Counted from the first letter of the stretch, positions 1 to 8,537 are shown. The stretch is 45,006 nt of DNA from Azospirillum sp. TSO22-1 (GCF_003116015.1 NZ_LGQZ01000082.1:1-45006), one strand, 5' to 3'. The notes: generated by a model not told the origin, from the letters alone. Made by a program: numbers and translations.

Positions 1-808
1 CCCTGCCCCCACCCCACCTCCACCGGCCATGGCCGCCCTGCCGCCCGGCGACGGCCCGGCTGAACGTCCGGAGGCGGCGAAAGCGCCGGGTGAGCGCAGC
101 GACGCAAAGCCGCCGACGCGGGCCAACGCGCGCGAGGACGTGTCCGGCACGGACGCGTCCCGCCCCGCCGACCCGCCCGCCACCGCTCCACAGGCGGCCC
201 CGGCGCACACCACGAACGACGGCAAGGGCAACGGCGGCGAGCGCCGCGCGCCGAACGGCGATGCCGTCGCCGACGTGAAGCAGGCCGCAGCGCCCCCCCG
301 CACCGAAGCACCGCCCCTGGTGTCGCCGCAGGCGGCGTCGCAGTATTCGGCGACCACGCACGCCACCGCCGCGCCGATCGCCCGTGGCCACGCGCCGGCC
401 ATGCAGCTCGCCGATCAGATCGTGCGCGTCGCCGATGCCGGCGGCGGCGAGTTCCGCATCGAGCTCACGCCCGCCGACCTCGGCCGCGTCCACGTCGTGG
501 CCGGCGTCAACGACGGCCGCGTCGCCCTCACCGTGCAGGTGGAGCAGGCGGACACCCTGCGGCTGCTGATGCGCGACGTGCACCAGCTGGAGCGGGCGCT
601 CGGCGAGGCCGGGCTGCGGCTCGACACCGACACGCTGCAGTTCTCCCTGCGCGGCGACGAACAGCAGCGCGGCTTCTCCGCCCAGGGCGAGACGCCGAAC
701 GGCGGGCGCGGCCAGGCCTGGACCGTCGCCGCCCAGGCCGCCTCCGCCGACCCCGTTCCCGAACGCGCCCCTGTCCTGATCGACGGCATCGTCGACGTCA
801 CCGTTTGA
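1..808 (+). CDS. fliK: Flagellar hook-length control protein FliK (C-terminal part)
   Basis: The reading frame is open to the left edge, so the 5' end is missing; the ATG at 29 is internal to the frame and need not be the start. The visible part has a long Pro/Ala/Asp-rich disordered region (about the first 130 residues). It is followed by a compact C-terminal domain (roughly residues 130-215 counted from the ATG at 29) with the FliK/Flg_hook pattern: FRIELTPADLGRVHV, then a VALTVQVEQADTLRLLM stretch and a paired helix. FliK is an exported ruler that stops hook growth and switches FlhB specificity from rod/hook to filament substrates; flhB is also in this locus. Its stop codon is 14 bases before the chosen flgD start, so the two are probably co-transcribed. 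The low-complexity N-terminus is usual for FliK and is not a sign of damage. Confidence 0.85.
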   Translation, partial: PAPTPPPPAMAALPPGDGPAERPEAAKAPGERSDAKPPTRANAREDVSGTDASRPADPPATAPQAAPAHTTNDGKGNGGERRAPNGDAVADVKQAAAPPRTEAPPLVSPQAASQYSATTHATAAPIARGHAPAMQLADQIVRVADAGGGEFRIELTPADLGRVHVVAGVNDGRVALTVQVEQADTLRLLMRDVHQLERALGEAGLRLDTDTLQFSLRGDEQQRGFSAQGETPNGGRGQAWTVAAQAASADPVPERAPVLIDGIVDVTV

Positions 809-822
809 CCGTGAGGCCCCGC

Positions 823-1482
823 ATGACCACGACCACCATGACCACCGACAAGCCCTCCCTCCCCGCCGCCACCGCGGCGGAGAGCAAGAAGGGAACCGTC
901 GATTACGAGGCCTTCCTCAAGCTGCTCACCGCGCAGCTGCGCAACCAGGACCCGCTGGCGCCGATGGACGCCACGCAGTTCATGAACCAGTTGGCCCAGA
1001 TGTCCACCGTCGAGCAGGCGGTGAAGACCAACGACACGCTGGGCCAGGTGCTGGAGACGCTGAAGAACAGCGGCATGCGCATGGACATGGCCTATCTCGG
1101 CCGGACCGTGGAGGCGTCGAGCGACGCCCTGGCGCTCAGCGGCGGCAAGGCGCAGACCGCCTACGCCGTGGAGGGCGCCGCCGCCACCGTGACCATCGAC
1201 GTGCTCGACGATGCCGGGCGCACGCGCTACAGCACCGGCGGCTCGCCGCAGGCCGGCCGGCAGGTCTTCGCCTGGGACGGCCGCCAGACCGGCGGCGGCA
1301 CCGCGCCGGACGGCGTCTATCACGTTCGCGTCACCGCCAAGGACAAGGACGGCAACGCGGTGAACGTCGCCACCGTGACCTCCGACACGGTGAAGGAGGT
1401 GCGCACCGTGGACGGCGCCACCCAGCTCGTGCTCAAGGGCGGGGCGATCGTCCCGGCCAAGGACGTCCTGTCGGCGTCCTGA
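823..1482 (+). CDS. flgD: Flagellar hook assembly (cap) protein FlgD
   Basis: FlgD forms the scaffold at the tip of the growing hook on which FlgE polymerises, and is then discarded. The N-terminal signature is clear: DYEAFLKLLTAQLRNQDPL followed by MDATQFMNQLAQMSTVEQ. The C-terminal half has the FlgD Ig/tudor-like fold pattern ending in a VYHVRVTAKDKDGN-type strand. I chose the ATG at 823 because GAGG (813-816) lies 6 bases upstream. Earlier in-frame TTG (805) and GTG (811) codons exist, and the TTG would overlap the fliK stop. The length (219 residues) is normal. It follows fliK in one operon, a common arrangement. Convergent to the next gene on the minus strand, with only 12 bases between stops and no hairpin terminator that I can see. 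Confidence 0.93.
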   Translation: MTTTTMTTDKPSLPAATAAESKKGTVDYEAFLKLLTAQLRNQDPLAPMDATQFMNQLAQMSTVEQAVKTNDTLGQVLETLKNSGMRMDMAYLGRTVEASSDALALSGGKAQTAYAVEGAAATVTIDVLDDAGRTRYSTGGSPQAGRQVFAWDGRQTGGGTAPDGVYHVRVTAKDKDGNAVNVATVTSDTVKEVRTVDGATQLVLKGGAIVPAKDVLSAS

Positions 1483-1494
1483 GCCCGCCGGTTC

Positions 1495-1956
1495 TCAGAG
1501 CCGGGTGTTGTCCTGCTTGAGGAGGCGGTCGATGACGACCGCCTTCACCATCCCGCGGCCGAGCTGCTCGTTGACGCTCTCGCGCAAGGCGCGCGCGGCC
1601 GCCCCGAGCTGGATGGCCGGCCCCTCGAAGACGCTGGCACCCGCCAGCCCATAGAGTCCCTGGAGCAGCGCGCTGCGCGCCTGCGGCAGGCGGCGGCGCA
1701 GGGCGCTCGCCTGGACGGCGCCCTCGGCTTCCAGCGTGACCTGCGCCAGCACGTACGAGGTGGTCCGCCCGCCGGCGAGCACGGGGACGACGAACTGCCC
1801 CAGCTCGACATAGTGCGGCCCCTCCCCCTCGCCCTTCGCCGGGGAGGAGGCGCCGGCCTCCTGGGTTGCCGGCGGACGCATCTGCAGGAAGCCGCCGCCG
1901 TAGCCGGCGGCGAACGCCAGCACGGTCAGCGCGGCCAGGACGGCCATCGGTCGCAT
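1495..1956 (-). CDS. FliL-like flagellar basal body-associated membrane protein
   Basis: A short protein (153 residues) with one N-terminal membrane segment (MAVLAALTVLAFAAGYGG) and a periplasmic domain. The order of elements matches FliL: YVELGQFVVPV strand, a long strand TSYVLAQVTLEAE, a helix LRRRLPQARSALLQGLYGL, and a final helix with VNEQLGRGMVKAVVIDRLLKQ. FliL surrounds the stator near MotB and affects torque or stator stability. I chose the ATG at 1956 over the GTG at 1977 because GAGGAGG lies 9 bases upstream of it. It starts 26 bases after the flgH stop and is the last gene of the flgF-flgG-flgA-flgH unit. Sequence similarity to classical FliL looks weak by eye, so no symbol is given. 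Confidence 0.7.
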   Translation of the reverse strand: MRPMAVLAALTVLAFAAGYGGGFLQMRPPATQEAGASSPAKGEGEGPHYVELGQFVVPVLAGGRTTSYVLAQVTLEAEGAVQASALRRRLPQARSALLQGLYGLAGASVFEGPAIQLGAAARALRESVNEQLGRGMVKAVVIDRLLKQDNTRL

Positions 1957-1981
1957 GGAAAGGTTCCTCCTCGGCACGGGG

Positions 1982-2716
1982 TCAGAACGGCAGGACGATG
2001 TCCAGGACCTGCTGCCCGTAGCGCGGCTGCTGGACGTCGGTGATCTGGCCGCGCCCGCCGTAGGTGATGCGCGCCTCGGCGATCTTGTCGTAGTCGATGG
2101 TGTTGATGTTGGTGACGTCCTCCGGACGGATGACGCCGGCGATGCGCATCTCGCGCAGCTCGTAGTTGACGCGCACCTCCTGCCGGCCGGCGATCACGAA
2201 GTTGCCGTTCGGCAGCACCTCGGTCACCACGGCGGCCACGCGCATGGCGATCCGCTCGTTGCGCTGGATCGTGCCGTTGCCGTTGGACGAGGCGGTGCTG
2301 TCCATGTTGACGAGGTTGGACGGGTTCATGGAACCGGGCAGCTTGGTCTCGAGACCGAAGAAGTTCGGGACGCCGAGTTTCTCCTCGTTGGCGCGCTGGC
2401 GTTGCGTCTGGTTCTGCATCTGCGCCTGGTCGGTGATGTTGATGATCACCGTGAGCAGGTCGCCGGTCGTCTTGGCGCGCGGGTCGCGGAAGAAACTGCG
2501 GGAGCCGGCCTGCCACAGGGAGCTGGGGATCTGCTCGGTGGACGCGGCCTGGGGCATCGGCATGGAGATCACCCGCGCCTCCGGATTGAGCCCCGGGTTG
2601 CTGATCTGCGACAGCGCGGGTTCCTGCCCGACGTTGGCGAGGCGGCTGCACGCACCGAGCCCGATCGACAGGACCCCGATCGACAGGACGGTGAGCGGAG
2701 CGACGGCAAAGCGCAT
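1982..2716 (-). CDS. flgH: Flagellar L-ring protein FlgH
   Basis: FlgH is the outer-membrane lipoprotein that forms the L-ring bushing around the rod. The N-terminus is a lipoprotein signal with lipobox LGAC (Cys at about residue 23). Family hallmarks are SLWQAGSRSFFRDPRAKTTGD, LLTVIINI, and the C-terminal INTIDYDKIAEARITYGGRG block followed by VLDIVLPF. The length (244 residues) is normal. AGGAGA lies 9 bases upstream of the ATG. It lies downstream of flgA, so both rings' assembly factors are encoded together; the P-ring protein FlgI is in the hook operon at 13.5 kb. Confidence 0.96.
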   Translation of the reverse strand: MRFAVAPLTVLSIGVLSIGLGACSRLANVGQEPALSQISNPGLNPEARVISMPMPQAASTEQIPSSLWQAGSRSFFRDPRAKTTGDLLTVIINITDQAQMQNQTQRQRANEEKLGVPNFFGLETKLPGSMNPSNLVNMDSTASSNGNGTIQRNERIAMRVAAVVTEVLPNGNFVIAGRQEVRVNYELREMRIAGVIRPEDVTNINTIDYDKIAEARITYGGRGQITDVQQPRYGQQVLDIVLPF

Positions 2717-2729
2717 GGTGAGATATCTC

Positions 2730-3434
2730 CTAGGGCGTGGCCACCGCGGCGGCCGAACCGCCGACCGCGACGGTCTGCGGCCCGGTCACGGTGCCGGTGA
2801 CGACAATGCTGCTGGTGGCGTTCATCACGCGCACGGAGTCGCCGATGCCGGCGTCCTGGAGCGCACGCCCGCGCGCCGCAAGCTGGAGCGGCCCGTCCTC
2901 GTAGACGATGGTCACCGGCTTGTTGCGCTGGACGACGATGGGAGTGCCGACCGCCGAGGCCTGGATCAGCCGGCCCGGCGAGAGCTGCCGGCGGCTCGCC
3001 TGCCCGACCAGCGCCTCGCGGGAGGCGACGACCCCACCGGTAATCCGCTCGAATTGCATGGCGATGGTCGTCAGGTCGGACTCGGCGATCACCTCGCCGG
3101 GCTGGATGCGGCGCACCGGGACCGGAACCTCCACGGTGATCTGCGCCCTGGCGCCGACGTCGTAGAGCTTGCCGCCGCTCTCCACCAGCGCACGCACGGC
3201 GCCGGTGCGCGGGTCGTAGCTGAGGTCGCGGACGGCATCGGCGGCGCCCGCGAACGGCGACGTCAGCAGCACCGCGACCCTGGCGTCGGCCGGGACCGCG
3301 GCACCGAGGCTGGCGGACAGCTCCCTGGCGAGCGTCGCCTCGACCGAGCCGGCCGCTCCGGCGGAGGGCGCCAGCCCGGCCACGAGCGCCACGGCGGCCA
3401 CCCACCGCGGCAGGAGGGGAAGCATCGTCATCAC
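2730..3434 (-). CDS. flgA: Flagellar P-ring assembly chaperone FlgA
   Basis: FlgA is a periplasmic chaperone for FlgI in P-ring assembly. There is a Sec signal peptide (hydrophobic VAAVALVAGLAPSAGAAG, cleavage near residue 28). The C-terminal half has the SAF-like region: VPVPVRRIQPGEVIAESDL, LVGQASRRQLSPGRLI, and the final VRVMNATSSIVVTGTV. The length (234 residues) is normal. The annotated start is a GTG at 3434 overlapping the flgG stop. ATG codons at 3431 and 3425 are equally possible, since no strong ribosome binding site separates them. Overlap with flgG implies translational coupling. Confidence 0.92.
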   Translation of the reverse strand: MMTMLPLLPRWVAAVALVAGLAPSAGAAGSVEATLARELSASLGAAVPADARVAVLLTSPFAGAADAVRDLSYDPRTGAVRALVESGGKLYDVGARAQITVEVPVPVRRIQPGEVIAESDLTTIAMQFERITGGVVASREALVGQASRRQLSPGRLIQASAVGTPIVVQRNKPVTIVYEDGPLQLAARGRALQDAGIGDSVRVMNATSSIVVTGTVTGPQTVAVGGSAAAVATP

Positions 3435-4216
3435 CGCATGTTGCTAAGCGTGCCGGCCATGTTGTCGCCGGCCTCGATCACCTTGGCGTTCATCTCGTAG
3501 GCGCGCTGCGCCGAGATCAGCTCGGTGATTTCCTGCACCACGTTGACGTTGGACGATTCCAGATACTTCTGCCGGATGGCGCCGAAGCCCGCCTGACCGG
3601 CGAAGCCGTCCTGCGGTTCGCCGGACGCGGGGGTGGTGCGGAACAGGTTGTCGCCGAGCGCCTCCAGGCCGGACTCGTTCACGAACACCGTCATGGCCAG
3701 CTGTCCCGGCTTGCTCGGCTTGGTCTGGTTCTCGGCGTAGGCCAGAATCTCGCCCGAGCGGTTGATGACGACCTCGCGCGTGCCGGGCGGCACGGTGATG
3801 CCCGGCCCCACCGTGTAGCCGTCGGCGGTGACCAGCTGCCCTTCGGGCGACAGCTTGAAATTGCCGGCGCGGGTGTATGCGGTCTCGCCGCCGGGCATGA
3901 CCACGTTGAAGTAGCCGCGCCCCTCGATGGCGACGTCCAGCTCGTTGCCGGTGGAGGTGAAGCTGCCCGTGGTGTTGATGCGGCTGACCGAGGTGGGCCG
4001 GACGCCCAGGCCGATCTCCACGCCGGCCGGGACGATGGTGCCGGTGTCGGTGGACTGGGCACCCTGGCGCCGCTCCGACTGGTACATGAGGTCCTGGAAC
4101 TCGGCGCGGCCGCGCTTGTACGCTGTGGTGTTGATGTTGGCGATGTTGTTCGAGATGACCTCGACGTTGAGCTGCTGCGCCATCATTCCGGTGGAGGCGA
4201 TGTTGAGCACGCGCAT
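3431..4216 (-). CDS. flgG: Flagellar distal rod protein FlgG
   Basis: FlgG builds the distal rod. It has the rod/hook N-terminal motif (NVEVISNNIANINTTAYKRG, residues about 17-36), the FlgG insertion region around FQDLMYQSERRQGAQS, and central GYFNVVMPGGETAYTRAGNF. The C-terminal D0 helix is NVNVVQEITELISAQRAYEMN. At 261 residues it has standard FlgG length. GGGAG lies upstream of the ATG. It follows flgF by 23 bases and overlaps flgA. Confidence 0.97.
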   Translation of the reverse strand: MRVLNIASTGMMAQQLNVEVISNNIANINTTAYKRGRAEFQDLMYQSERRQGAQSTDTGTIVPAGVEIGLGVRPTSVSRINTTGSFTSTGNELDVAIEGRGYFNVVMPGGETAYTRAGNFKLSPEGQLVTADGYTVGPGITVPPGTREVVINRSGEILAYAENQTKPSKPGQLAMTVFVNESGLEALGDNLFRTTPASGEPQDGFAGQAGFGAIRQKYLESSNVNVVQEITELISAQRAYEMNAKVIEAGDNMAGTLSNMR

Positions 4217-4239
4217 GGATCGTGACTCCCAGATCCTGA

Positions 4240-4962
4240 TTATGACTTAGCGAGGCGGTTGATGGCGGAGCGCAGCAGGTCCTGGCCCTCGTCCACCATG
4301 CGGGTGACCGACTGGTAGTCGCGGGACAGCTCCATCATCCGCGTCATCTCGGCGATCCCCTGGACGTTGGACTGCTCGACCTTGCCCTGGACGAGGCGCG
4401 CCTGCGGCGCCGGCCGGGCCGGCGCGTCGGCGGCGAACAGCACGTCGCCGACCTGGCGGAGCGCCTGCGGGTTGTCGAAGCGGACCGGGCGCAGCCGGCC
4501 GATCATTTCGTTGTCGGCCGACACCACGCCGTCGGTGGACACGCTGACGTGGCTGCGGTCCGACGGGATGGAAATCGGCTGCCCGTTGTCGTCGACCACG
4601 GGGTGGCCGTTCACGTTGACCAGCTGCCCCTCGTTGTCGCGGCGCATGCGGCCGTCGCGCGTGTAGCGGACGCCGTCCGGCGTCTGCACCTGCAGCCAGC
4701 CGTCGCCGTCGATGGCGACGTCGTAGGGGTTGCCGGTCTCCTTGAACCCGCCCTGGCGCATGTCGGTGTAGGTGGCGCGGTCGATGGTGAAGGCGATCCG
4801 GTCGTTCGGCCGCGTGCCGCCCGGCTCCATGGCGGCTTCGAACAGCATCCGCTCGCCCCGGAACCCGGCGGTGTTCATGTTGGCGATGTTGTTGGCGACC
4901 ACTTCCAACTGCCGGCGCAACGCCACCTGACGCGACAGGCCGACGTAAAGTGAATTGTCCAT
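4240..4962 (-). CDS. flgF: Flagellar proximal rod protein FlgF
   Basis: FlgF is a proximal rod subunit. The start MDNSLYVGLSRQVALRRQLEVVANNIANMNTAGF is the typical FlgF opening. The middle carries GDGWLQVQTPDGVRYTRDG and the end has the SNVQGIAEMTRMMELSRDYQS D0 helix. I chose the ATG at 4962; a TTG two codons upstream (4968) is in frame, and GGAG precedes both. It is the first gene of the minus-strand unit flgF-flgG-flgA-flgH-fliL-like. The CtrA-like promoter element at 4995-5025 lies 37 bases upstream of the ATG, counted from its TAG. Confidence 0.95.
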   Translation of the reverse strand: MDNSLYVGLSRQVALRRQLEVVANNIANMNTAGFRGERMLFEAAMEPGGTRPNDRIAFTIDRATYTDMRQGGFKETGNPYDVAIDGDGWLQVQTPDGVRYTRDGRMRRDNEGQLVNVNGHPVVDDNGQPISIPSDRSHVSVSTDGVVSADNEMIGRLRPVRFDNPQALRQVGDVLFAADAPARPAPQARLVQGKVEQSNVQGIAEMTRMMELSRDYQSVTRMVDEGQDLLRSAINRLAKS

Positions 4963-4994
4963 CGCCAACCATCTCCAGTTTGAACCCGGCCTTA

Positions 4995-5025
4995 ACCTAG
5001 GCGATGCAGTTTAAAGCTGGGTTTC
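4995..5025 (-). promoter_or_regulatory. CtrA-like promoter element of the flgF operon
   Basis: Read on the minus strand: GAAA, seven bases CCCAGCT, TTAA (5011-5014), exactly 11 bases, then TAGGT (TAG at 4997-4999). The same geometry occurs before motA, flgE and fliI. The second half site and spacing match the alphaproteobacterial CtrA box TTAA-N7-TTAA; the first half site is degenerate. The TAG would sit near the -10 or start region. That CtrA is the regulator is inferred from the pattern. Confidence 0.55.
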
Positions 5026-5108
5026 AGCTCTGCCCCTCGCCGACGGTGCTTGTGCTTTCCGGGGCGGCGGAATTCTGACGATTTGCATAAAATTATGGAT
5101 GTACTGCG

Positions 5109-7556
5109 ATGCATCACTTCAAGGGGACTTGGCCGCTCGTGGCCGCCGGCGTGCTTCTGGCCCTCACCGGCGGGCCGGAGGCCGGTGCGGCGGGGGAACC
5201 GGCGCTGCGCGTGCAGGTGGGCGACCACCCCGGCTATTCGCGCATCGTCGTCCGCCTGCCCTCCAACCGTTCGCCCCAGGTGAAGCAGAACGCCTGCGGT
5301 GGCCACATCGTCTTCGACGAGGCCGTGGCGTGGCCGCTCGACCGGCTGAACGCAACGCACTCCCGGCGCATCAACGGGTACCGCGCCGGCGGCGGCGGCC
5401 GGGCGATGGAGTTCGACGCGCCCTGCGGCTCCCGCATCCGCGGCCTGCGCGAGCGCAACATGTTCATCGTCGATGTCGCCGATCCCCCCGCGCCCGACCG
5501 CAAGCCCGACCACCCTGCCCTGCGCACCGCCGGGACCGCCGTGGCCACGGCCACCCCTGCACCGGCGGCCGTCGAGCCGCCGCCGCCGGCATCGCCGGTC
5601 GCCGAGGTCGCCCGCATCCTGGCGCCGGTCGCCGAGGCCAGTGCGCAACCCCTTCCACCCGCCGCGGGACCGCCCGTCGACCTGCGTCCGACCGCCGTCC
5701 CCGAGGCGCCGCCGCAACAGCGGACACCCGCCAAGGCGAAGCCACCGGCCGGCGATCTTGAACGCGCCGTCCGCGCCAGCGTGGAACGGACGCTGCTGGA
5801 CCTGGAGCGCACGCCGCGCCTCGCGCCGCCCAAACCCGGCGCCACGCCGCCGGCGGAACCGGCCAGGCATGCCCCGCCCCCACCGCCGCGACCGATCGGC
5901 CCCTTCGACTTCGCGGCCTGGGCCGGAGACGACTTCCGCACCACGCGCACCGCGCTGGAGCAGGCGGTCAACGCGGCGCAGGGGGCGCAGCGGGTGGACG
6001 CGTCCATCGCGCTGGCGCGCTTCCATCTTGCCCGGGCCATGCTGGAGGAGGGACGCGGCGCGCTCGAATCGGCGGGGAGCTTCGGGCCGACGGCCGACCA
6101 GCGCTTCCAGCTGTCGGTGCTGGCGGACGCCTTCCGCACGCTCGACGGAACCGCCGACCCGGCCGGCAGCCTGTTCGCCACCGTCCCGCCCGGCAATGCG
6201 GCGGACCATCACGTGTGGCGGGCCGCCACGCTGGCGCCGACGCGGTGGAGCGCCGCCAAGGAGGGCCTGCCGATCGCGCTGCGGCGCCTGCTGTCCTATC
6301 CCGCCGATCTGCGCAACCGGCTGCTGCTGGTGCTGGCCGAGGCGGCGAGCGTCGACGACGCGCAGGCACTGAACATGATCATCATGGAAATGATCACCGT
6401 CGACGGTGCGGCCTCGGCGGACGGCCAGATCCGCTATTTCCGCGGCCGCCTGTCGGAGTTGCAGAAGCAGCCGGACGCTGCGCTCGACCACTACGGCCAC
6501 GCGGCCGAATCGCCGGGCCCCTTCGGCCGCCGCGCGCAGGTGCGCAGCGTCGAGCTGCGGCGCGGCCTCGCCCGCCTGGACGACGCCGGCGCCATCCGCG
6601 AACTCGAAGCGCTGCGCTACGCCTGGCGCGGCGACTCCATCGAAACCGAGGCGCTGGCCGCGCTGGGCGACGCCTACACGCGTGCGGGCCGGACCGAAGC
6701 GGCCCTGGACGTCTTCGGCATGATCGCCCAGCGCTTCGGCGCCACCGCGCGCGGCCTGGCGGCCCTCGGCGCCGGCCGCACGCTCCTGGACGCGGTGGTC
6801 ACGGCGCTGGAGGACCGGCCGCCGGACGATCCGGCGGCGCTCGGGCTGCACGTGCGCTACGGCGCGCTGATCGCCAAGGTCGACAAGGAGCGCCCGGCGC
6901 TGCGCCGCCGGTTGGCCCGCCTGCTGACCCGTGGCGGCTTCACCGTCGAGGCGGCGCGCAGCCTGCACGCGCTGGCCGAGGAGGCGCAGGGCGAGGAGCG
7001 CGCCGGGATCGGCGCCGACCTGGCGCAGGTCCTGGTGGCGGCCGGCCGCGGCGCCGAAGCGCTGGAGGTGCTGGCCCGCACCGCGGCACCCGGCGGCGAC
7101 ACCCCGGCGCTCGCCGAGGAGCGCGCGCTGCTGCGCGCCGAGGCGCTGGCCGACGAGGGCGACACGGTGCGCGCCATCGACGCGGTGCGCGGGCTGACCG
7201 GCACGCGGGCGATGCGGGCGCGGGCGCGGATCCTGTTCCAGGCCGGGGAATGGACGGCCGCACGCTCCGCCCTCGCCGACCTCGTCGAACGGGACGGCAA
7301 CGAGGAGGTCACCGCCGACGATGTGGCCCACTACGGCCTCGCCGCGTTCCGCGCCGGCGAGCCGGATCTGGTGCGCGCCGCCGCCGACCGCCACCGGGCA
7401 CGGCTCGCCGGCACCCGCTGGGACGGCCTGCTGACCACGCTGGCCGCGGCGCCGGAAGCGGGCAGCCGCCCCCTGAAGGAAGCCGACATCGCGCGCCATC
7501 TGGCGGCGGCCGACGCCACCGCCGGAATCGTCGGCCGCTGGCGCACCGCGCGTTGA
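5109..7556 (+). CDS. Secreted TPR-type protein between flgF and motA, function unknown
   Basis: An 815-residue protein with a Sec signal peptide (LVAAGVLLALTGG, cleavage near residue 28 after AGA-A), so probably periplasmic. Residues about 30-125 form a beta-rich domain (LRVQVGDHPGYSRIVVRLP is AMIN-like) with two cysteines (NACGGH and APCGSR) that could pair. Residues about 130-265 are a Pro/Ala-rich linker. The rest is all-helical and repetitive with TPR character (LAALGDAYTRAGRTEAALDVFGMIAQRFG; RGALESAG; AEALADEGDTVRAIDAVRG). It sits directly upstream of motAB, which have their own promoter after its stop. By position and architecture it could be a periplasmic stator or motor accessory protein, loosely comparable to rhizobial MotC, but I see no sequence identity that proves this. 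The start is the first ATG before the signal peptide; the ribosome binding site is weak. Confidence 0.75.
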   Translation: MHHFKGTWPLVAAGVLLALTGGPEAGAAGEPALRVQVGDHPGYSRIVVRLPSNRSPQVKQNACGGHIVFDEAVAWPLDRLNATHSRRINGYRAGGGGRAMEFDAPCGSRIRGLRERNMFIVDVADPPAPDRKPDHPALRTAGTAVATATPAPAAVEPPPPASPVAEVARILAPVAEASAQPLPPAAGPPVDLRPTAVPEAPPQQRTPAKAKPPAGDLERAVRASVERTLLDLERTPRLAPPKPGATPPAEPARHAPPPPPRPIGPFDFAAWAGDDFRTTRTALEQAVNAAQGAQRVDASIALARFHLARAMLEEGRGALESAGSFGPTADQRFQLSVLADAFRTLDGTADPAGSLFATVPPGNAADHHVWRAATLAPTRWSAAKEGLPIALRRLLSYPADLRNRLLLVLAEAASVDDAQALNMIIMEMITVDGAASADGQIRYFRGRLSELQKQPDAALDHYGHAAESPGPFGRRAQVRSVELRRGLARLDDAGAIRELEALRYAWRGDSIETEALAALGDAYTRAGRTEAALDVFGMIAQRFGATARGLAALGAGRTLLDAVVTALEDRPPDDPAALGLHVRYGALIAKVDKERPALRRRLARLLTRGGFTVEAARSLHALAEEAQGEERAGIGADLAQVLVAAGRGAEALEVLARTAAPGGDTPALAEERALLRAEALADEGDTVRAIDAVRGLTGTRAMRARARILFQAGEWTAARSALADLVERDGNEEVTADDVAHYGLAAFRAGEPDLVRAAADRHRARLAGTRWDGLLTTLAAAPEAGSRPLKEADIARHLAAADATAGIVGRWRTAR

Positions 7557-7559
7557 ACC

Positions 7560-7590
7560 GTAAAGCGGCTTTAAACGCCGCGCTCTAGCG
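7560..7590 (+). promoter_or_regulatory. CtrA-like promoter element of motAB
   Basis: GTAA (7560-7563), seven bases AGCGGCT, TTAA (7571-7574), 11 bases, then TAGCG (7586-7590). It begins 3 bases after the stop of the TPR gene and its TAG is 53 bases before the motA ATG. The spacer CGGCT and the downstream TAGCGT are nearly the same as before flgE. Confidence 0.55.
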
Positions 7591-7638
7591 TTGCCCGACG
7601 GGCGCGACCCGCCGCCCCGCCGATCCGAAGGAGAAGAC

Positions 7639-8526
7639 ATGCGTCTGTTGTTTGGAATCATCGCGGTGTTCCTGAGCGTCTTCGGCGGTTTCGCCGCGAT
7701 GGGCGGGCGCATGGCCGTGCTGTGGCAGCCGGTGGAAATCCTCATCATCATCGGCGCCGGAATCGGCGGCTACGTCATCGCCAACACGCCGCCGGTGCTG
7801 AAGGAGACGGCGCGCACGATCGGCTTCCTGGCGAGCGGCCGGAGGACCAGCAAGAACGACTACATCGACCTGATCTCGCTGCTCTACGGGCTGTTGCGCG
7901 TCGCCAAGTCGAAGGGCATGTCGCAGATCGAATCCGATGTCGACCGGCCCACGGACAGCCCGCTGTTCACCCAGTACCCGGCGGTCCTCCGGCACGAGCG
8001 CAGCCTGACCTTCCTCTGCGACTACCTGCGCCTGATCGCGCTCGGCCAGGACAACCCGCACGACGTCGAGGCGCTGATGAACGAGGAGATCGAGACCATG
8101 GCGCGCGAGCTGAACCAGGTGCCGAAGGCGCTGCAGAACCTCGCCGACGCCTTCCCGGCGCTGGGCATCGTCGCCGCCGTGCTGGGCGTCATCAACGCCA
8201 TGGGGGCGATCAGCGAGCCGCCGGAGATCCTCGGCCACATGATCGGCGGCGCGCTCACCGGCACGTTCCTCGGCGTCCTGCTGTCCTACGGCCTCGTCGG
8301 TCCGCTGGCCAGCGCGGCGCGGCACCGGCGCGAGTCGGAGCTGAACATGTTCATCTGCATCAAGGCGGGCCTCATCGCCTACCTGCGCCAGAGCCCGCCG
8401 CAGGTGTGCGCGGAGTTCGCCCGCAAGGTGCTGTTCGCCGACATCCAGCCGAGCCTCGGCGAGATCGAGGTGGCCACGACGCTCTCCTCGCAGGGCAAGA
8501 ACCGCGAAGCGCGGCAGGCCGCCTGA
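7639..8526 (+). CDS. motA: Flagellar motor stator protein MotA
   Basis: MotA is the four-helix membrane subunit that, with MotB, conducts ions and pushes the rotor protein FliG. The sequence has TM1 (LLFGIIAVFLSVFGGFAAMGG), TM2 (ILIIIGAGIGGYVIAN), a cytoplasmic loop of about 110 residues, TM3 around FPALGIVAAVLGVINAMG and TM4 around LTGTFLGVLLSYGLVGPL. The length (295 residues) is normal for the proton-type MotA. The ATG at 7639 is set by AAGGAG 5 bases upstream; an ATG further upstream (7591) would overlap the promoter element. It is followed after 11 bases by motB. Confidence 0.96.
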   Translation: MRLLFGIIAVFLSVFGGFAAMGGRMAVLWQPVEILIIIGAGIGGYVIANTPPVLKETARTIGFLASGRRTSKNDYIDLISLLYGLLRVAKSKGMSQIESDVDRPTDSPLFTQYPAVLRHERSLTFLCDYLRLIALGQDNPHDVEALMNEEIETMARELNQVPKALQNLADAFPALGIVAAVLGVINAMGAISEPPEILGHMIGGALTGTFLGVLLSYGLVGPLASAARHRRESELNMFICIKAGLIAYLRQSPPQVCAEFARKVLFADIQPSLGEIEVATTLSSQGKNREARQAA

Positions 8527-8537
8527 GGAAACTAGCC

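Noticed and set aside
415..1323. Long minus-strand open frames across fliK and flgD, and similar long antisense frames throughout the GC-rich part (for example 4992-7751, 19052-21991, 30072-33374)
   Set aside because: They are Arg/His/Gly-rich, antisense to clear family proteins, and lack ribosome binding sites; such frames are expected in GC-rich DNA.
7591..7638. Upstream ATG extending motA by 16 residues
   Set aside because: It overlaps just past the promoter element and adds Arg/Pro residues; the ATG at 7639 has AAGGAG at ideal spacing and begins the first membrane helix.
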